64,000 nt of DNA from Elgaria multicarinata webbii (lineage: Eukaryota; Chordata; Lepidosauria; Squamata; Anguidae), in NCBI RefSeq assembly GCF_023053635.1, contig NC_086172.1, forward strand, positions 123,727,681-123,791,680, in the 5' to 3' direction. The notes beneath the pieces were generated by a model. That model saw nothing but the letters and a program-made list of their open reading frames with translations. It had not been told where the DNA came from and did not search any database. Made by a program: the position numbers and the translations under genes. Positions 38,060 through 49,765 of this stretch are shown here, piece after piece. Each line of letters begins with the position of its first letter. Within the stretch, counting starts at the first letter, position 1.

Positions 38060-38480
38060 CGGTATAGTGCTATGAACTTGCTGAAGAAGGTCCCATGGCA
38101 AGTGGCCCTAATGAAAAAAGGAGTTCAAGATGGGTGGGAGTTTTTAAAAAAGAAACCAAATGCACAGTTACAAAATGGGGGATACTTGGGTCAGCAATAT
38201 TACAAACGAGAAGGATCTTGGAATTATTGTAGATCACAAACTGAATGTGAGCCAACAGTGTGATGTGGCTGCAAAAAAGCAAATGCTATTTTGGGATGTA
38301 TTAATAGAAGTATAGCTTCTAAATCGCACGAGGTACTGGTTCCCATTGATTCAGCACTGGTTAGGCCTCATCTTGAGAATTGTGTCCAGTTCTGGGCACC
38401 ACACTTCAAGGAAGATGCAGACAAGCTTGAGCAGATTCAGAGGAGGGCAATGAGGATGATCGGGTCTGAAAAGGTATGAA
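38060..38480 (+). repeat. CR1 LINE ORF2 C-terminal fragment
   Basis: The frame contains 'LGCINRSIASKSHEVLVPID' followed by 'SALVRPHLENCVQFWAPHFK' and 'DADKLEQIQRRAMRMI', matching the CR1 signature LVRPHLEYCVQFWAP.YKKDI..LE.VQRRATKM. It is in a GARIN2 intron and is inactive. Confidence 0.8.
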
Positions 38481-38594
38481 GAGTCAATACACTGCTCTTT
38501 TTGCACTAGAAATTTAGATATAACTTCATAGAAATAGCAGAAGAGGTAAATAAAGAATGAGAAGGATGCAAAAATAGCTCCACAAATAGTTGGA

Positions 38595-39135
38595 TTTTAT
38601 TTATTTTTTATTTATGTATTTATAAATTCGTACACCGCCTTTCTGGTAAAAAGACCACAAGGTGGCTAACACCACAAAATCAAAATCAAATAAAATTTGG
38701 AAGAATTTAGAAAGCTAGCTCCCCCCAACCAATAAAATAATAATAAAATAAAATAATAATAATAATACATAGTAATATGAACAAAAAAGTTGTACATCAA
38801 TCAAGAATCGCCCCATCATCAGTAACGCTTAAATATCTAATCTTTACCCATCACAAAAGCCCTCTGAAAGAGCCAGGTTTTCACCAACTGCCAAAGAAGA
38901 ACCATGATGGTAAGACGTTATTCCACAGCTTAGACAGACACCATGATCAGAAAGGACTTCTTTCATCTGACCAACGACCATACCAAGGCAGACCTCTAAT
39001 GGTCATGGAAGTCACAAACACCTAAGCTGCACCCAACTAGGGGGATCTTGGTATGAATATTCAAGTCTCGTGGACACCGCCCAGAGAGCTTTGGCTATGG
39101 GGCAGTATATAAATGTAATAAATAAATAAAAAAAT
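38595..39135. repeat. LINE tails, opposite orientations
   Basis: 38595–38700 is an antisense tail (TTTATTTATTTTTTATTTAT then ACCGCCTTTCTGG...CAAGGTGGCTAACA). 39070–39135 is a sense tail (ACACCGCCCAGAGAGCTTTG then ATGTAATAAATAAATAAA). An A-rich microsatellite (AATAATAATAAAATAA) lies near 38735–38768. The middle is probably the rest of the antisense LINE. Confidence 0.6.
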
Positions 39136-39340
39136 AAATACTGGGGTTTTCCACACCACTGCCATTTCAGTTATGCTAACATTGCATACTTTTGATTGGA
39201 ATTGAGTTCTTTTCCCTTTCTGCAGGTACGCATGCTTATGCCTTCATTTTCTTTCTATTTTCTACTTACATTGGGTTTCCAGATACTTTTAAAATGACAC
39301 TATTTCTTTAATATGCTTCAAATAACTTCTCTCTTTGCAG

Positions 39341-39543
39341 GTCAATAGAAGAGGTGAATCAATTTACGTTCATAATCGTCCCAACTATGTGACCATGGGG
39401 ATTTTTGCCTCCAGTCCAAACTTGTCATTGCCAAATGTGATGCTGCTTGCACATTCAACCCCTTCATCCTCCCAAGTAGACATTTCAACACGCCCAGCAT
39501 GTACACAGCGTTCATGCTCTGAAGATGAACTAGTACTCACCAG
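39341..39543 (+). CDS. GARIN2: GARIN2 exon, DUF3699 core
   Basis: Acceptor CTCTTTGCAG, donor CCAG|GTGAGT; 67 codons plus two bases. It reads VNRRGESIYVHNRPNYVTMG IFASSPNLSLPNVMLLAH, the central strand-rich part of the GARIN/FAM71 domain, then a serine/threonine-rich loop (STPSSSQVDISTRPACTQRS) and EDELVLT. The N-terminal 'VNRRGE.I.VHNR...VTMGI' block is the most conserved family motif. Intact. Confidence 0.94.
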
Positions 39544-40029
39544 GTGAGTTAATACTGAGGAGTGAATGGCTGAAAAAATAGTATGGATTCCACCTGTCAT
39601 ATCTTTGTTGGGGGGAAACATGACCAAGTCTCTCCAGTTTTCACAGGTTCTCCTAAATAATAAAATGCCTATAAATAACATAGTCCACATCATGAATTAA
39701 ATTTTCAATACTAGCAACACCAGAATTTGTCCAGTTGGTGGCACTGTTTTACAGCTAGGATGAAGGGACACCTCCAATGGCTAAGTCTAACACAGACATC
39801 ATTGCAGTGGTGAGCCGATTAACATATGCTATGTGATTAAAACAAAACCATTGTCCTTACTGATACTCAGAAAACAGTTATTGAGGTATGCAGTAGTTTG
39901 GATAGTTTGGTTTCCTTCTTTTTCTTTACAGAGGCAAACTGCGTAATAGTTTGATGTTGCCTGTTTTGAGGTTTTGTCTGCTGCTTTTATCTTCGAACCA
40001 TGTTTTCTTATATTGTTTATTTAATGTTT

Positions 40030-40290
40030 TCAGAGGCCCTGATCCAGGTGCCTTTGCATGCTGAGGTATGGTGGGGTGGCTACTTTGGAACGAGCCTTTT
40101 CAGGAGTAGTCTCCCAGCTATGGAATACTCTTTCCAGAGTGGTCTGCCTGGCACCTACTTTGTTAATTTTTTTCAGCACAAAATACTTTTTTAAAAATTC
40201 TCTCAGGCCTTTTACTCCTTTGTGAACAGCCCAGAGAGCTTTTACTATTGGGCGGTATAGAAATTAAATAAATAAATTTCTACTGTTATT
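40030..40290 (+). repeat. LINE 3' end
   Basis: A degenerate C-terminus and 3' UTR end in GCCCAGAGAGCTTTTACTAT TGGGCGGTATAGAAATTAAA and TAAATAAAT, the recurrent CR1/L2-superfamily tail of this genome. Confidence 0.65.
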
Positions 40291-40546
40291 CTGTGTTTTT
40301 AAATAGATTTAGCATTTATAATTTTAGTTCTTCTAATATCTGTTTTCGCTTCTGCTGCTTTTAATTGATTGTTTTGTTATGCTATTTCTCTTTATATGTG
40401 GATTTTAGATTTTAACTGTGTTAATGCCTATCATCATGAAAAACAGCTACAGAATGACTAATAAATCTTAGAAATAAATAATAACTGTTTTGCGTAGTGC
40501 CCCAGAATCTAGTATAATGAGGAGTGGTATGCAAATACTTTAAATT

Positions 40547-40893
40547 AGAGGTGAATAACCTGCAGCCTCCCAAGGCCCTTACTTTGCCTGCCTGCCTGCC
40601 CACCCCACTACTCTGACTGCCAAATTCCACACTGACTGTGCTATCCACTACCTCACCCAGAGATCCTCACCCAGATCTCTCTTTTCCCACCTCTGCTAGC
40701 AGGGACAAAAGAATGATCTGTGTCTGGACCATTGGGGGAGGAGGTGGAAAGAGAGCTCTGTACTCCCTCCTCCAGAGATCCTCATACAGATTGATGATGT
40801 GTGGAAGTGCACACGAATGTGCATGCTGCCGGCAATTCCCAGTCCAGCATCACTGGTAGCCCTTGAGGCAAAAAAAAGGTTGTGTACCTCTGT
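40547..40893. mobile_element. 347-bp hAT-type MITE, perfect 8-bp TSD
   Basis: TTTAAATT at 40539–40546 is repeated exactly at 40894–40901. The ends AGAGGTGAATAACCTGCAG and the inverse of GGTTGTGTACCTCTGT are short inverted repeats of the C/AGAGGT type. The interior has no coding capacity. It is an intronic insertion in GARIN2. Confidence 0.8.
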
Positions 40894-40904
40894 TTTAAAT
40901 TAAT

Positions 40905-41245
40905 AAAAACATAAGAAGAGCCCTGTTGGATCAGACTGTGTCCATCTAGGCCAGTATCCTGTTTCCAACTACTCATATTTACTTATGTATTTGTTTATTT
41001 CAAATAAGGGTTAGGGTAAGATGCTGGACTATAACTCCCATCATTCTTGATAATTAACCATGCTAGCTGGGGCTGATAGGAGTTTATTTATTTATTTATT
41101 CAAAACATTTATATCCCGCCCTATATCATTAAGATCTCAGAGCAGCGTACAGATAAAAGCATACAGTATAAAACAATAAATATGCATAGTTAAAAACAAA
41201 TTAAGTGCAACAATATCTGGAGAGCCACAGGTTTCACACTACTGA
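40905..41245. repeat. nested repeats: hAT MITE split by LINE tail
   Basis: 'ACATAAGAAGAGCCCTGTTG GATCAGACTG' begins a common amniote repeat fragment. 41031–41075 (GGACTATAACTCCCATCATT ... GGGGCTGATAGGAGT) and 41216–41245 (ATCTGGAGAGCCACAGGTTT) look like two halves of one hAT-type MITE. They are separated by an antisense LINE 3' tail (41085–41215, TTTATTTATTTATTCAAAAC ... ATATCCCGCCCTATA). Confidence 0.55.
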
Positions 41246-41640
41246 TTTAAATCATTACCACCACACGCTTCATCTGAAAAGGCTCCCAGAGCAGCTTACT
41301 TAATAAGACAACTAAAACAAAACAGTCCCTTTCCAAAGGCTAACATTCCAAAATATATGACACAAAAGGATAAAGGGAAGAGGAAGGATGAGGAAAACAT
41401 GTAGACTCAGGCACCAATTCTTTCTTACGTAGTTGCTAATGTAATGACCAGTAAAACAGAAAGCAGAACAAAAGCTTCCCACCGCTCCTTTCTGCTACTA
41501 CCTAATAGAATGGCTGCTGCCCGATGACATTTGAGGCAAGGCCTGCTGGAGCTAGTCTCTCAGCTGACCTTTTGAAGTGGCCCTACTTCCCGTCCTTTCC
41601 ACTGCTGCAGCCTGATAGACTGGCTGCTGCCAGGCCATAC
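41246..41640 (-). repeat. LINE 3' UTR-type repeat, antisense
   Basis: AAAAGGCTCCCAGAGCAGCT TACTTAATAAGACAAC and the following 'CAAAGGCTAACATTCCAAAA TATATGACAC' match the repeat at 56975–57090. Both continue into a related pyrimidine-rich stretch with 'TGGCTGCTGCC'-type blocks. Confidence 0.5.
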
Positions 41641-43301
41641 AAGTAAAGAATGTATTGAAAGGATTTGTTTAAATATCAGTACACTGAAATAGAAGAAGTA
41701 TTAATTCTGACCAAAAAAACCCAAAACGTTTTTCAGTACTAAGGAACAAGTGCATTGGGTGTATACACCATAGGGTAAAAATAAAAACAACACTAATATT
41801 AAAGAACCTTTGGTTTCAAATAACAGTTAAATAAATAAATTAAATAAAAACATGGAAAGAGTAAGTTAAGGTGCTATATGAGCAGTTCACACATTCTACA
41901 ATCTCACATATTGCACTCACTTACAAATAAGGCTCTCCCTTTGCTTTTTAGCCCAAATCTGACTTGCACTGAGTTTTTAAAAATCTTATTACTTAATAAA
42001 AACACAGCAAATTTTTACCAGCAAAGGAAGGGAAAGATCTTTGAAGTTTTGATGTAGTTATAAAGAGGCAAGGGGGAAAATGGTTGTGAACCAAAAAATG
42101 GTCACAAACAGCAGAAAAATGAACCGAAAGTTACTAAATGGCTGTATCTTGGCTATGTGTGAACAGGTCTGTCTAAAATTTGGTCAGAACATGGCTAATA
42201 CCAAGAACATACTCCATGACAAATTTCAAACACTTCAAACAAGTTGTCTAGATTTTATTAACATTTAGAATGTTCTAGTTTTATAACGGTAAAATGAAGT
42301 TTCTGGCTTACGTATATAGGCACTCTTATGCCTGTACTATTTCTTGACCATCTTACAATTAAATAAATAAATCTTCAAAATGACTAACAAATATGAATTA
42401 TTAACGGACTTTCTCCCACAAATGAGACTAGCACTGAAACCCTATGTGCAGAGGGTATAGATGGGATTTCTTGTATTCTTAGTTTGGCATAGAGATGCAC
42501 AAACCACAGGTTGCATGCAGCCATCCGCCACTCCCAGTGTGGCTCACAGAGCTGCTGGGGACTCCACCTACTTCCCCCACTACCCATATGATCAGATGGA
42601 CTATGAGGTGGGAAGCTGTTCCATCACTGCTATTAACAGTGCTGGAGTAGTGATCTCATGGTGATTGGTTCCCCCCCCTCTATTGGTAGCAAAGAAACAG
42701 TAATCTCCCCGGAGATCATTGGGGGATGCTTCTTCCAACCCTCAGTGATAGCACTTGCAACATTGCTGTTTCTTCACTGCTACTAGTAGTGGGGAAACAG
42801 CAATTCCGTTGGAGATCGCTGGGGATTGGGAGTGGTGAAACCTCCCCATGCCTGTACAGGGAGATGGGGTGGGGGAAGAGTGTGTGTGTCCGCACATGCA
42901 TGCACATATTGACACCAGATGTGGCCCTCAGGACTGAAAAGTACATCTAATGTGTTAAAGTAACATATTAAACCTTTTGTGTGTGCATAATTATCCAGCA
43001 ACTTCTTCACCTGTAGTGTGGGCAGTTGGGAGATCAGTATGTATTGAAAATGAGTATCGTGTGGCTTTTTACTGTTACATGAGCTGAACAAGTCTAATTT
43101 CTATGATAAAAAGCATATTGGAGATGCATTGTGTGCCTTTTCTTTCTGCTGCCAATATACAACTCAAATTGCAAGTGTACAATGCCTTTCTTGAAATAGG
43201 TCTCTTTTATTCTAATGTTCCCTGTTCTCTTGAATCCAATTTTTCCAGCCCCCTTGAATGTGATGACTCAGTAAAGTACGGCTTTCAAGAATTCATAATG
43301 A

Positions 43302-43622
<321 letters not shown>

Positions 43623-43654
43623 TAGAAACAATACCTTAGGAACTTTAAGAGCAT

Positions 43655-44275
43655 CATGAGACAAGTGTTTTATCGCATGCTTGCTACTGCCTGCTTACGG
43701 ATGTTCATGTGTTTTTTAGACAACAATGTCTATATATGTATTTGGATCCCCATCAGAGTTCCTGCCTAAAAAAGGAAGGACCATGAGAAGCTAAGCCCCT
43801 AAACAATGGGAATTCCTTTAATCAATTTTCAAATTATACAGTCTACAAACCAATTACATTAGATCTACAAAGGAACCAAAATAACGTGCATGTTTCAGAT
43901 AATTTGTTATTGACTAGAGCATCATCAGATGAGCATTTTATCACATGCTCACTACTGCCCACTTTTGGATGTTCACTCATCTTTTAGACAATGACATCCG
44001 CCTCCCACGTAGCACCCATTCCTTTTGCTCATTTTTCCATGACAAAATAGTTCCTTTTTGATCCGTTGTTGTTGTTGTTGTTTTAAATGGAATATGCCAC
44101 CATTTTCTGCTGTGTACAGGAAAAGTGGCGCAATATAAACGGCCCCTGAATGGGCCATGTGATTGTTGCTGCTTCCTCTTTCTCTCCCCATGTAAAGAGA
44201 GTGTCGCTATTGTGGGACATCAGCAGGAGGCCATTGTGACAGTAGGGAAAAGCAAAAATCCACCCATCTGATGAC
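43655..44275. mobile_element. two copies of a hAT-like MITE family
   Basis: 43925–44275 starts near CATCATCAGATGAGCATTTT and ends in CCATCTGATGACACTCTT, giving inverted CATCAGATG ends. The block 'ATCACATGCTCACTACTGCC CACTTTTGGATGTTCA' repeats 43670–43705 (ATCGCATGCTTGCTACTGCC TGCTTACGGATGTTCA), so a partial copy lies just upstream. A (TTG)n run sits at about 44066–44082. A related inverted motif, GCTCATCTGATGATG, is at 33873. Confidence 0.5.
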
Positions 44276-44279
44276 ACTC

Positions 44280-45291
44280 TTAGAATGATGATATATATTC
44301 TGCTGTCAATTTAAATAAATAAATTTATTTGTTTTTGTTTTTTTTTGTTTTTGCCACTACTATTTAGTTACGTAGCAAACAACAACACCCCCCTTATAAG
44401 ATAGGGTATGGTCTTTGCTAATAGAAAGTTGACATAAAAACCAAGAAACCTTCTCAGGTAAAATTAAAGGAGTGGACAAATAAATTCTTCATGCAAGGCA
44501 CTATAGAAATGTCAGTGGAAAAGAATATGCAAGTCAGATTTTTCAATCTGACCCAAATTCATATTGATGCTCTGCAGCAGAAATTCCTACCATATGACCC
44601 GTGAATAGAGCAAACAGCAAAGCATAACACTTAGAGAGTGAAAAGGCCACCATCAACTTTAGTAATGAAGATACTGGGAATAAGGAACGTAGAGGATTAG
44701 GACATGCATAGAGGATGACAATACTTCCTGGCAAAGGCTATGCTATGTTGGTGATCTATATCTAAAACTGCATCTAAGCACAGTTTGTCTTTAGAATAAC
44801 CATTAATTCCTGAGAAAAGCAAATAATAACCAATTTAGATTGCCTGGTCTTAAAGAAAGAACTTACATAAAAATCCAATGCACTAATGGTAGTAATTGCT
44901 GTTATAAGCACTGTAGACATAGCCAATAGTTTAGAGTGACTATCCACGCTTAGGTCTCAACCGTTAGGAAACCAGCCTCCAAAAATAGCACAGCATTAGC
45001 TACACCTTTGGGTACTCCTAGAAAGACTTGTTAGCATCCTATTCTAATAAAACACTAATTTTATCATTAACCCAAACTAGAATTAAAAAACACACAAATA
45101 GTTATTGTGCAAAAACTGGATTTTTGTCATTAAGCCGCTGTACTAAATTGCTTTAGACTGAATTTGTTGACTCCTCACAGTGATCGCTCTGACTCCTCAC
45201 AGCAAATTCAGAATCCCAATGCTATTGATTGTGTATTGAGTTTTTATATATCCAGTTTTTACAAAATATTATTTCCTCATTGTTTTCAAAG
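44280..45291 (+). other. GARIN2: GARIN2 intron, nothing recognised
   Basis: T-rich simple sequence at 44330–44355. Otherwise unique-looking, with no element or exon seen before the acceptor TGTTTTCAAAG. Confidence 0.6.
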
Positions 45292-45548
45292 GAAAACAAC
45301 AAAGTAGAGCCTCCCATAAATCAACAAACCAGCCAAGAGCCAATAAAAACACAAGTCCTTAAGAAATCCTCTTCCAAGCGGGTCACCATTTCTGATATAG
45401 TGGGTCCTATTGAAGAATTTCGAAAGAACCAGAGCCAAGCCACAGTTTCTTCCTACAGCTGCATGAAAAAGCCCAGTGTAGACTCAGAGAAACAAACGAC
45501 AAATAGACAAGAATTAAAGGACAGGACTATCAGAAAGAATAAATCTAG
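45292..45548 (+). CDS. GARIN2: GARIN2 exon, basic C-terminal region
   Basis: It starts in phase 0 and reads ENNKVEPPINQQTSQEPIKT, then a basic serine-rich stretch (KKSSSKRVTISDIVGPIEEF RKNQSQ) and KDRTIRKNKS plus two bases. Donor CTAG|GTATGT. It is a low-complexity, probably disordered tail outside DUF3699. The 'VTISDIVGPIEEFRKN' block looks like a short conserved motif. Confidence 0.9.
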
Positions 45549-45910
45549 GTATGTGGATTACAGAGGCATATTATTCTGAACGTCTGTTTTCTATCTTCTA
45601 TTTCAATATTTTTGGGTTACATTAGGTACCTCTGCTTCAGGAGTTTTCTCTTCATGTATTCCTTGGTTGTAAAATCCTTCCTATAAAGTTCACAATGAGA
45701 GCTATCAACCTCCACCCCCTTTTCAGAATGAAGAATCTCAGTTTTGGACCCAGAGTTGGAGAGACACTTGTTTAGAACAAGGCACATTAAAGATGCTCAT
45801 GTCCAAAACTGAGTCCCAGGTTGCATGAAATGGTGGCAAATCATAGGTAAATTAAATAACCCATGATTTGCCAGCTTGTGTGCCACCACCATTTTTAATA
45901 TACAACCTCC

Positions 45911-46443
45911 TCTCATGTTTCTTGCTCTCCCAGTGCATTGCACGTTCATTACGTTGGGCCTCTTCAGCTGGCTGACTATCTAAAGAACTTGTCGGTCGCT
46001 AAATATCGTATTGCCTTCTCCAAGGCCAGATGCAATGTTTATTCTATTGAATTACTTCAGGGCAGATATGCTGGTATCCCTTATCAGGAACGACGGTGCC
46101 CCTGTAGGAATACGGAAGTGGAGACGATGGAGCATATCCTTCTGTCCTGTAGCTTTTATAATCAGGCCCGCCATCTTATGATTACCCCATTGTTGAGCAA
46201 ACTGTCCAGAACTTCAGGCAAATTTTATGTTAAGTTTTTGTTGGAAGATAAGTCCTCAAGTGTAACTTTGGCTGTTGCTAAATTTCTTACAGTGGCAGCC
46301 AAGATTAGAGCTCTTTGTGTATTAGACTAAAGTTGATAATAGCTCTAACTGTATGATTTCATGTCTGATTCTTGTGTTTGGTTGTTTGTTGTTTGTTTCT
46401 TTTCTTTTTATGGATCTATAGATCGCAATAAAGAAAGTTAAGT
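45911..46443 (+). mobile_element. 5'-truncated LINE with CxC/H/C end, 13-bp TSD
   Basis: ATATACAACCTCC at 45898–45910 is repeated at 46444–46456, so the insert is exactly delimited. It contains the C-terminal 130 residues of a LINE polyprotein (frame 45938–46330). A zinc-knuckle-like 'RRCPCRNTEVETMEHILLSC' sits near residues 52–71, and the sequence ends 'KIRALCVLD'. A T-rich 3' UTR follows, ending ATCGCAATAAAGAAAGTTAA. The motif differs from the CR1/L2 copies; an R4- or other site-flexible clade is possible but unproven. The frame is uninterrupted, so the insertion is fairly young. Confidence 0.8.
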
Positions 46444-46459
46444 ATATACAACCTCCAAT

Positions 46460-46735
46460 TGGTTCAGGTTGTTCTGTGACGTGAATGCAAACACTATGGG
46501 TTAATCATGGATCAAACAATTCACAGTTAACCAACTGGGTTTGTATGACATGGCAACCCATCATAGGCAGCCAGCCATGGTTGGTTGTCATGTCATCCAA
46601 AGCCGGAGTGTTTTCTGTAGGGTGACTTGTTTTTCACAAACAAGCCACACAAAGAACCCATGGCTAGTTGTAGGGTTGTTCATACCCATGATGGGTTGCC
46701 ATGTCATCTGAACTTGGGAGTCCAGTTTTATCTTG
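46460..46735. mobile_element. fold-back MITE
   Basis: TTGGTTCAGGTTGTTCTGTG on the left and CATGTCATCTGAACTTGGG on the right are inverted relatives. TATGACATGGCAACCCATCA pairs with TGATGGGTTGCCATGTCATC. It is related to the palindrome at 16.8–17.1 kb. Confidence 0.6.
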
Positions 46736-47564
46736 GGTTGCCACAGTTGACTATAGAGCCACTTGGCAAGAGCAGCAAAACAGACTGTGCCAGGTACTCT
46801 TTGGAATCTTGCCAGTGATTGCCCTTTCAACAAAGCCAAAATGGCACTTTGAAATTACCACCATTCATTCCTCAGCTTTTAAAATTTTATTTTTCAGCCC
46901 CTCAGAAATGCACAATTTGGCTCATATTTTTTGTTGTTAATAGTACTATTGTTGGTCTTTCACAAGTATACAAGTGCACATTTAAGTCTATTTTATAAGT
47001 GTAGTCTTGCCTGGTCAATTTCCTTCCTTGGGGCTGCAAAGTGGAGTAAGTTAACATACAAGGAAATGGTCAAGATGAGTTTACATATGGGCTAATTTGC
47101 ACATCGTTGTGAAGGAGGGGGGGAGGGGATAATAGTAAAAGAAAGGAGGGATCTATGAAAGCACTGAAAATGGGGAAGGGGGAGCCAAAGGGGTAAGTGC
47201 ACTAAAAGTAGGGGGAACAATATCTCCTCCTTGGCAATGTGATCCTCTGCTTTTAAATGTTGAACAGACACTTATCGGTGTCCTCCATCTTTTCAACACT
47301 TCCGCACTCTCCAGCTACTCCAGAAAGGGGAGATATTAATTCCCGCATCCCTTTTCACAGCTCCTCTTCAGAGCAGTTACTGCTACAGTTACTGCTTCTC
47401 CTGCATTGGTAAGGAGTTTTATTTATTTATTAAATATGAGGCTGGAAAGCCATATTTGCTGAGATGTGTTGTTCAGCCCTGAAACAACAATATAACTGAT
47501 AAGCCTTTTTAATACACTTGTAGTAGAAAGTTATTAGTTTTTTTATTGTTCTTACTGTTTTCAG

Positions 47565-47611
47565 GGAACAAGAATCTTTTTCTCATACAAAAAAAAGACT
47601 GCAGACTTCAG
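47565..47611 (+). CDS. GARIN2: GARIN2 small exon
   Basis: Acceptor TGTTTTCAG, donor TCAG|GTATGA; 47 bases reading (R)EQESFSHTKKRLQTS plus one base. The phases match the exon before and, using the downstream acceptor, the exon after. The assignment rests on frame and splice signals. Confidence 0.75.
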
Positions 47612-47767
47612 GTATGAATGAAATTTTCCTATTTTGACTTCATGATCATTATTTTTACATATAACGGAAGTGAGTATAAATTCATGGAAGTAATAGTGAA
47701 AATGGACTTGGTGAGGGGGAATAAACTGAAGCTCATCCATATTAGTCTGAGGTGCTGTAGGTGCTGC

Positions 47768-49765
47768 TCTTGTTGTTGTTTATTCGTTCAGTCGTTTCTG
47801 ACTCTTCGTGACTTCATAGACCAGCCCACGCCAGAGCTTTCTGTCGGCTGTTGCCACCCCCAGCTCCCCCAAAGGTCAAGTCTGTCACCTCCAGAATATC
47901 ATCCATCCATCTTGCCCTTGGTCGGCCCCTCTTCCTTTTGCCTTCCACTTTCCCTAGCATCAGCCTCTGCTCCAGGGTATCCTGTCTTCTCATTACTTCA
48001 GTTTTGCCTTTAATACCATTCCCTCAAGTGAGCAGTCTGGCTTTATTTCCTGGAGTATGGACTGGTTTGATCTTCTTGCAGTCCAAGGCACTCTCAGAAT
48101 TTTCCTCCAACACCACAGTTCAAAAGCATCTATCTTCCTTCGCTCAGCTTTCCTTATGGTCCAGCTCTCGCAGCCATAGGTTACTATGGGGAATACCATT
48201 GCTTTAACTATGCAGACCTTTGTTGTCAGTGTGGTGTCTCTGCTCTTAACTATTTTATCAAGATTTGTCATTGCTCTCCTCCCAAAAGTAAACGTCTTCT
48301 GATTTCCTGGCTGCAGTCAGCGTCTGAAGTAATCTTCGCGCCCAGAAATACAAAGTCTGTCACTGCCTCCATGTTTTCTCCCTCGATTTGCCAGTTATCA
48401 ATCAAGCTGGTTGCCATAATCTTGGTTTTTTTTGAGGTTTAACTGCAACCCAGCTTTTGCACTTTCTTCTTTCACCTTTGTCATAAGGCTCCTCAGCTCC
48501 TCCTCGCTTTCAGCCATCAAAGTGGTGTCATCTGCATATCTGAGATTGTTAATGTTTCTTCCTGCAATTTTAACTCCAGCCTTGGATTCGTCAAGCCCAG
48601 CACGTCGCATGATGTGTTCTGCATACAAGTTGAATCGGTAAGGTGAGAGTATACAACCCTGCCGTACTCCTTTCCCTATCTTAAACCAGTCCGTTGTTCC
48701 GTGGTCTGTTCTTACCGTTGCTACTTGTTCGTTATACAGATTCCTCAGGAGGCAGACAAGATGACTTGGTATCCCCATACCACCAAGAACTTGCCACAGT
48801 TTGTTATGATTCACACAGTCAAAGGCTTTAGAATAGTCAATAAAACATAAATAGATGTTTTTCTGGAACTCCCTGGCTTTCTCCATTATCCAACGGATAT
48901 TGGCAATTTGGTCTCTAGTTCCTCTGCCTTTTCTAAACCCAGCTTGTACATCTGGCAATTCTCGCTCCATGAATTGCTGGAGTCTACCTTGCAGGATCTT
49001 GAGCATTACCTTGCTGGCATGTGAAATAAGTGCCACTGTCCGATAGTTTGAACATTCTTTAGTGTTTCCCTTTTTTGGTATGGGGATATAAATTGATTTT
49101 TTCCAGTCTGATGGCCATTCTTGTGTTTTCCAAATTTGCTGGCATATGGCATGCATCACCTTGACAGCATCATCTTGCAATATTTTAAACAGTTCAGCTG
49201 GGATACCGTCATCTCCTGCTGCCTTGTTATTAGCAATGCTTCTTAAGGCCCATTCAACCTCACTCTTCAGGATGTCTGGCTCTAACTCACTGACCACACC
49301 GTCTGAGCTATCCCCGCTATTATTATCCTTCCTATACAGATCTTCCATATATTCTTGCCACCTTTTCTTGATCTCTTCTGTTTCTGTTAGGTCCTTGCCA
49401 TCTTTGTTTTTGATCACACCCATTTTTGCCTGGAATTTACCTCCGATGTTTCTAATTTTCTGGAAGAGGTCTCTTGTCCTTCCTATTCTATTGTCTTCTT
49501 CCACTTCCGCGCATTGCTTGTTTAAAAATAATTTCTTATCTCTTCTGGCTAACCTCTGGAATTTTGCATTTAATTGGGCATATCTCCCCCTATCTCTGTT
49601 GCCTTTTGCTTTCCTTCTTTCTTGGGCTACTTCCAGTGTCTCAGCAGACAGCCATCTTGCCTTCTTGGTTTTCTTTTTCTTTGGGACGTTTTTTGTTGCC
49701 ACCTCTTGGACAATGTTGCGAACTTCTGACCTAAATACACTCATCTCATCATACCATCTTCAAAC
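47768..49765 (-). mobile_element. RTE-BovB LINE, antisense, 5'-truncated
   Basis: The minus-strand frame 48398–49744 (448 residues) carries a BovB connector and reverse transcriptase: 'AAGDDGIPAELFK', 'IYIPIPKKGNTKECSNYRTV', 'GFRKGRGTRDQI', 'CFIDYSKAFDCVNHNKLW' (motif A), 'GVRQGCILSPYRFNLYAE', 'LRYADDTTLMAES' (catalytic YADD). After a frame change in an A-run near 48425, the C-terminal part 'TYGCESWTIRKAERR', 'ELWCWRKILRVPWTARRSNQ' follows. The 3' end is the typical CGACTGAACGAATAAACAAC AACA. The N-terminal endonuclease is missing. It lies in a GARIN2 intron, opposite to the gene. BovB is a family known for horizontal spread among squamates, ruminants and others. Confidence 0.95.

Noticed and set aside
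47618-48013. 131-codon frame after the small GARIN2 exon
   Set aside because: It is intron sequence running into the antisense 3' end of BovB.
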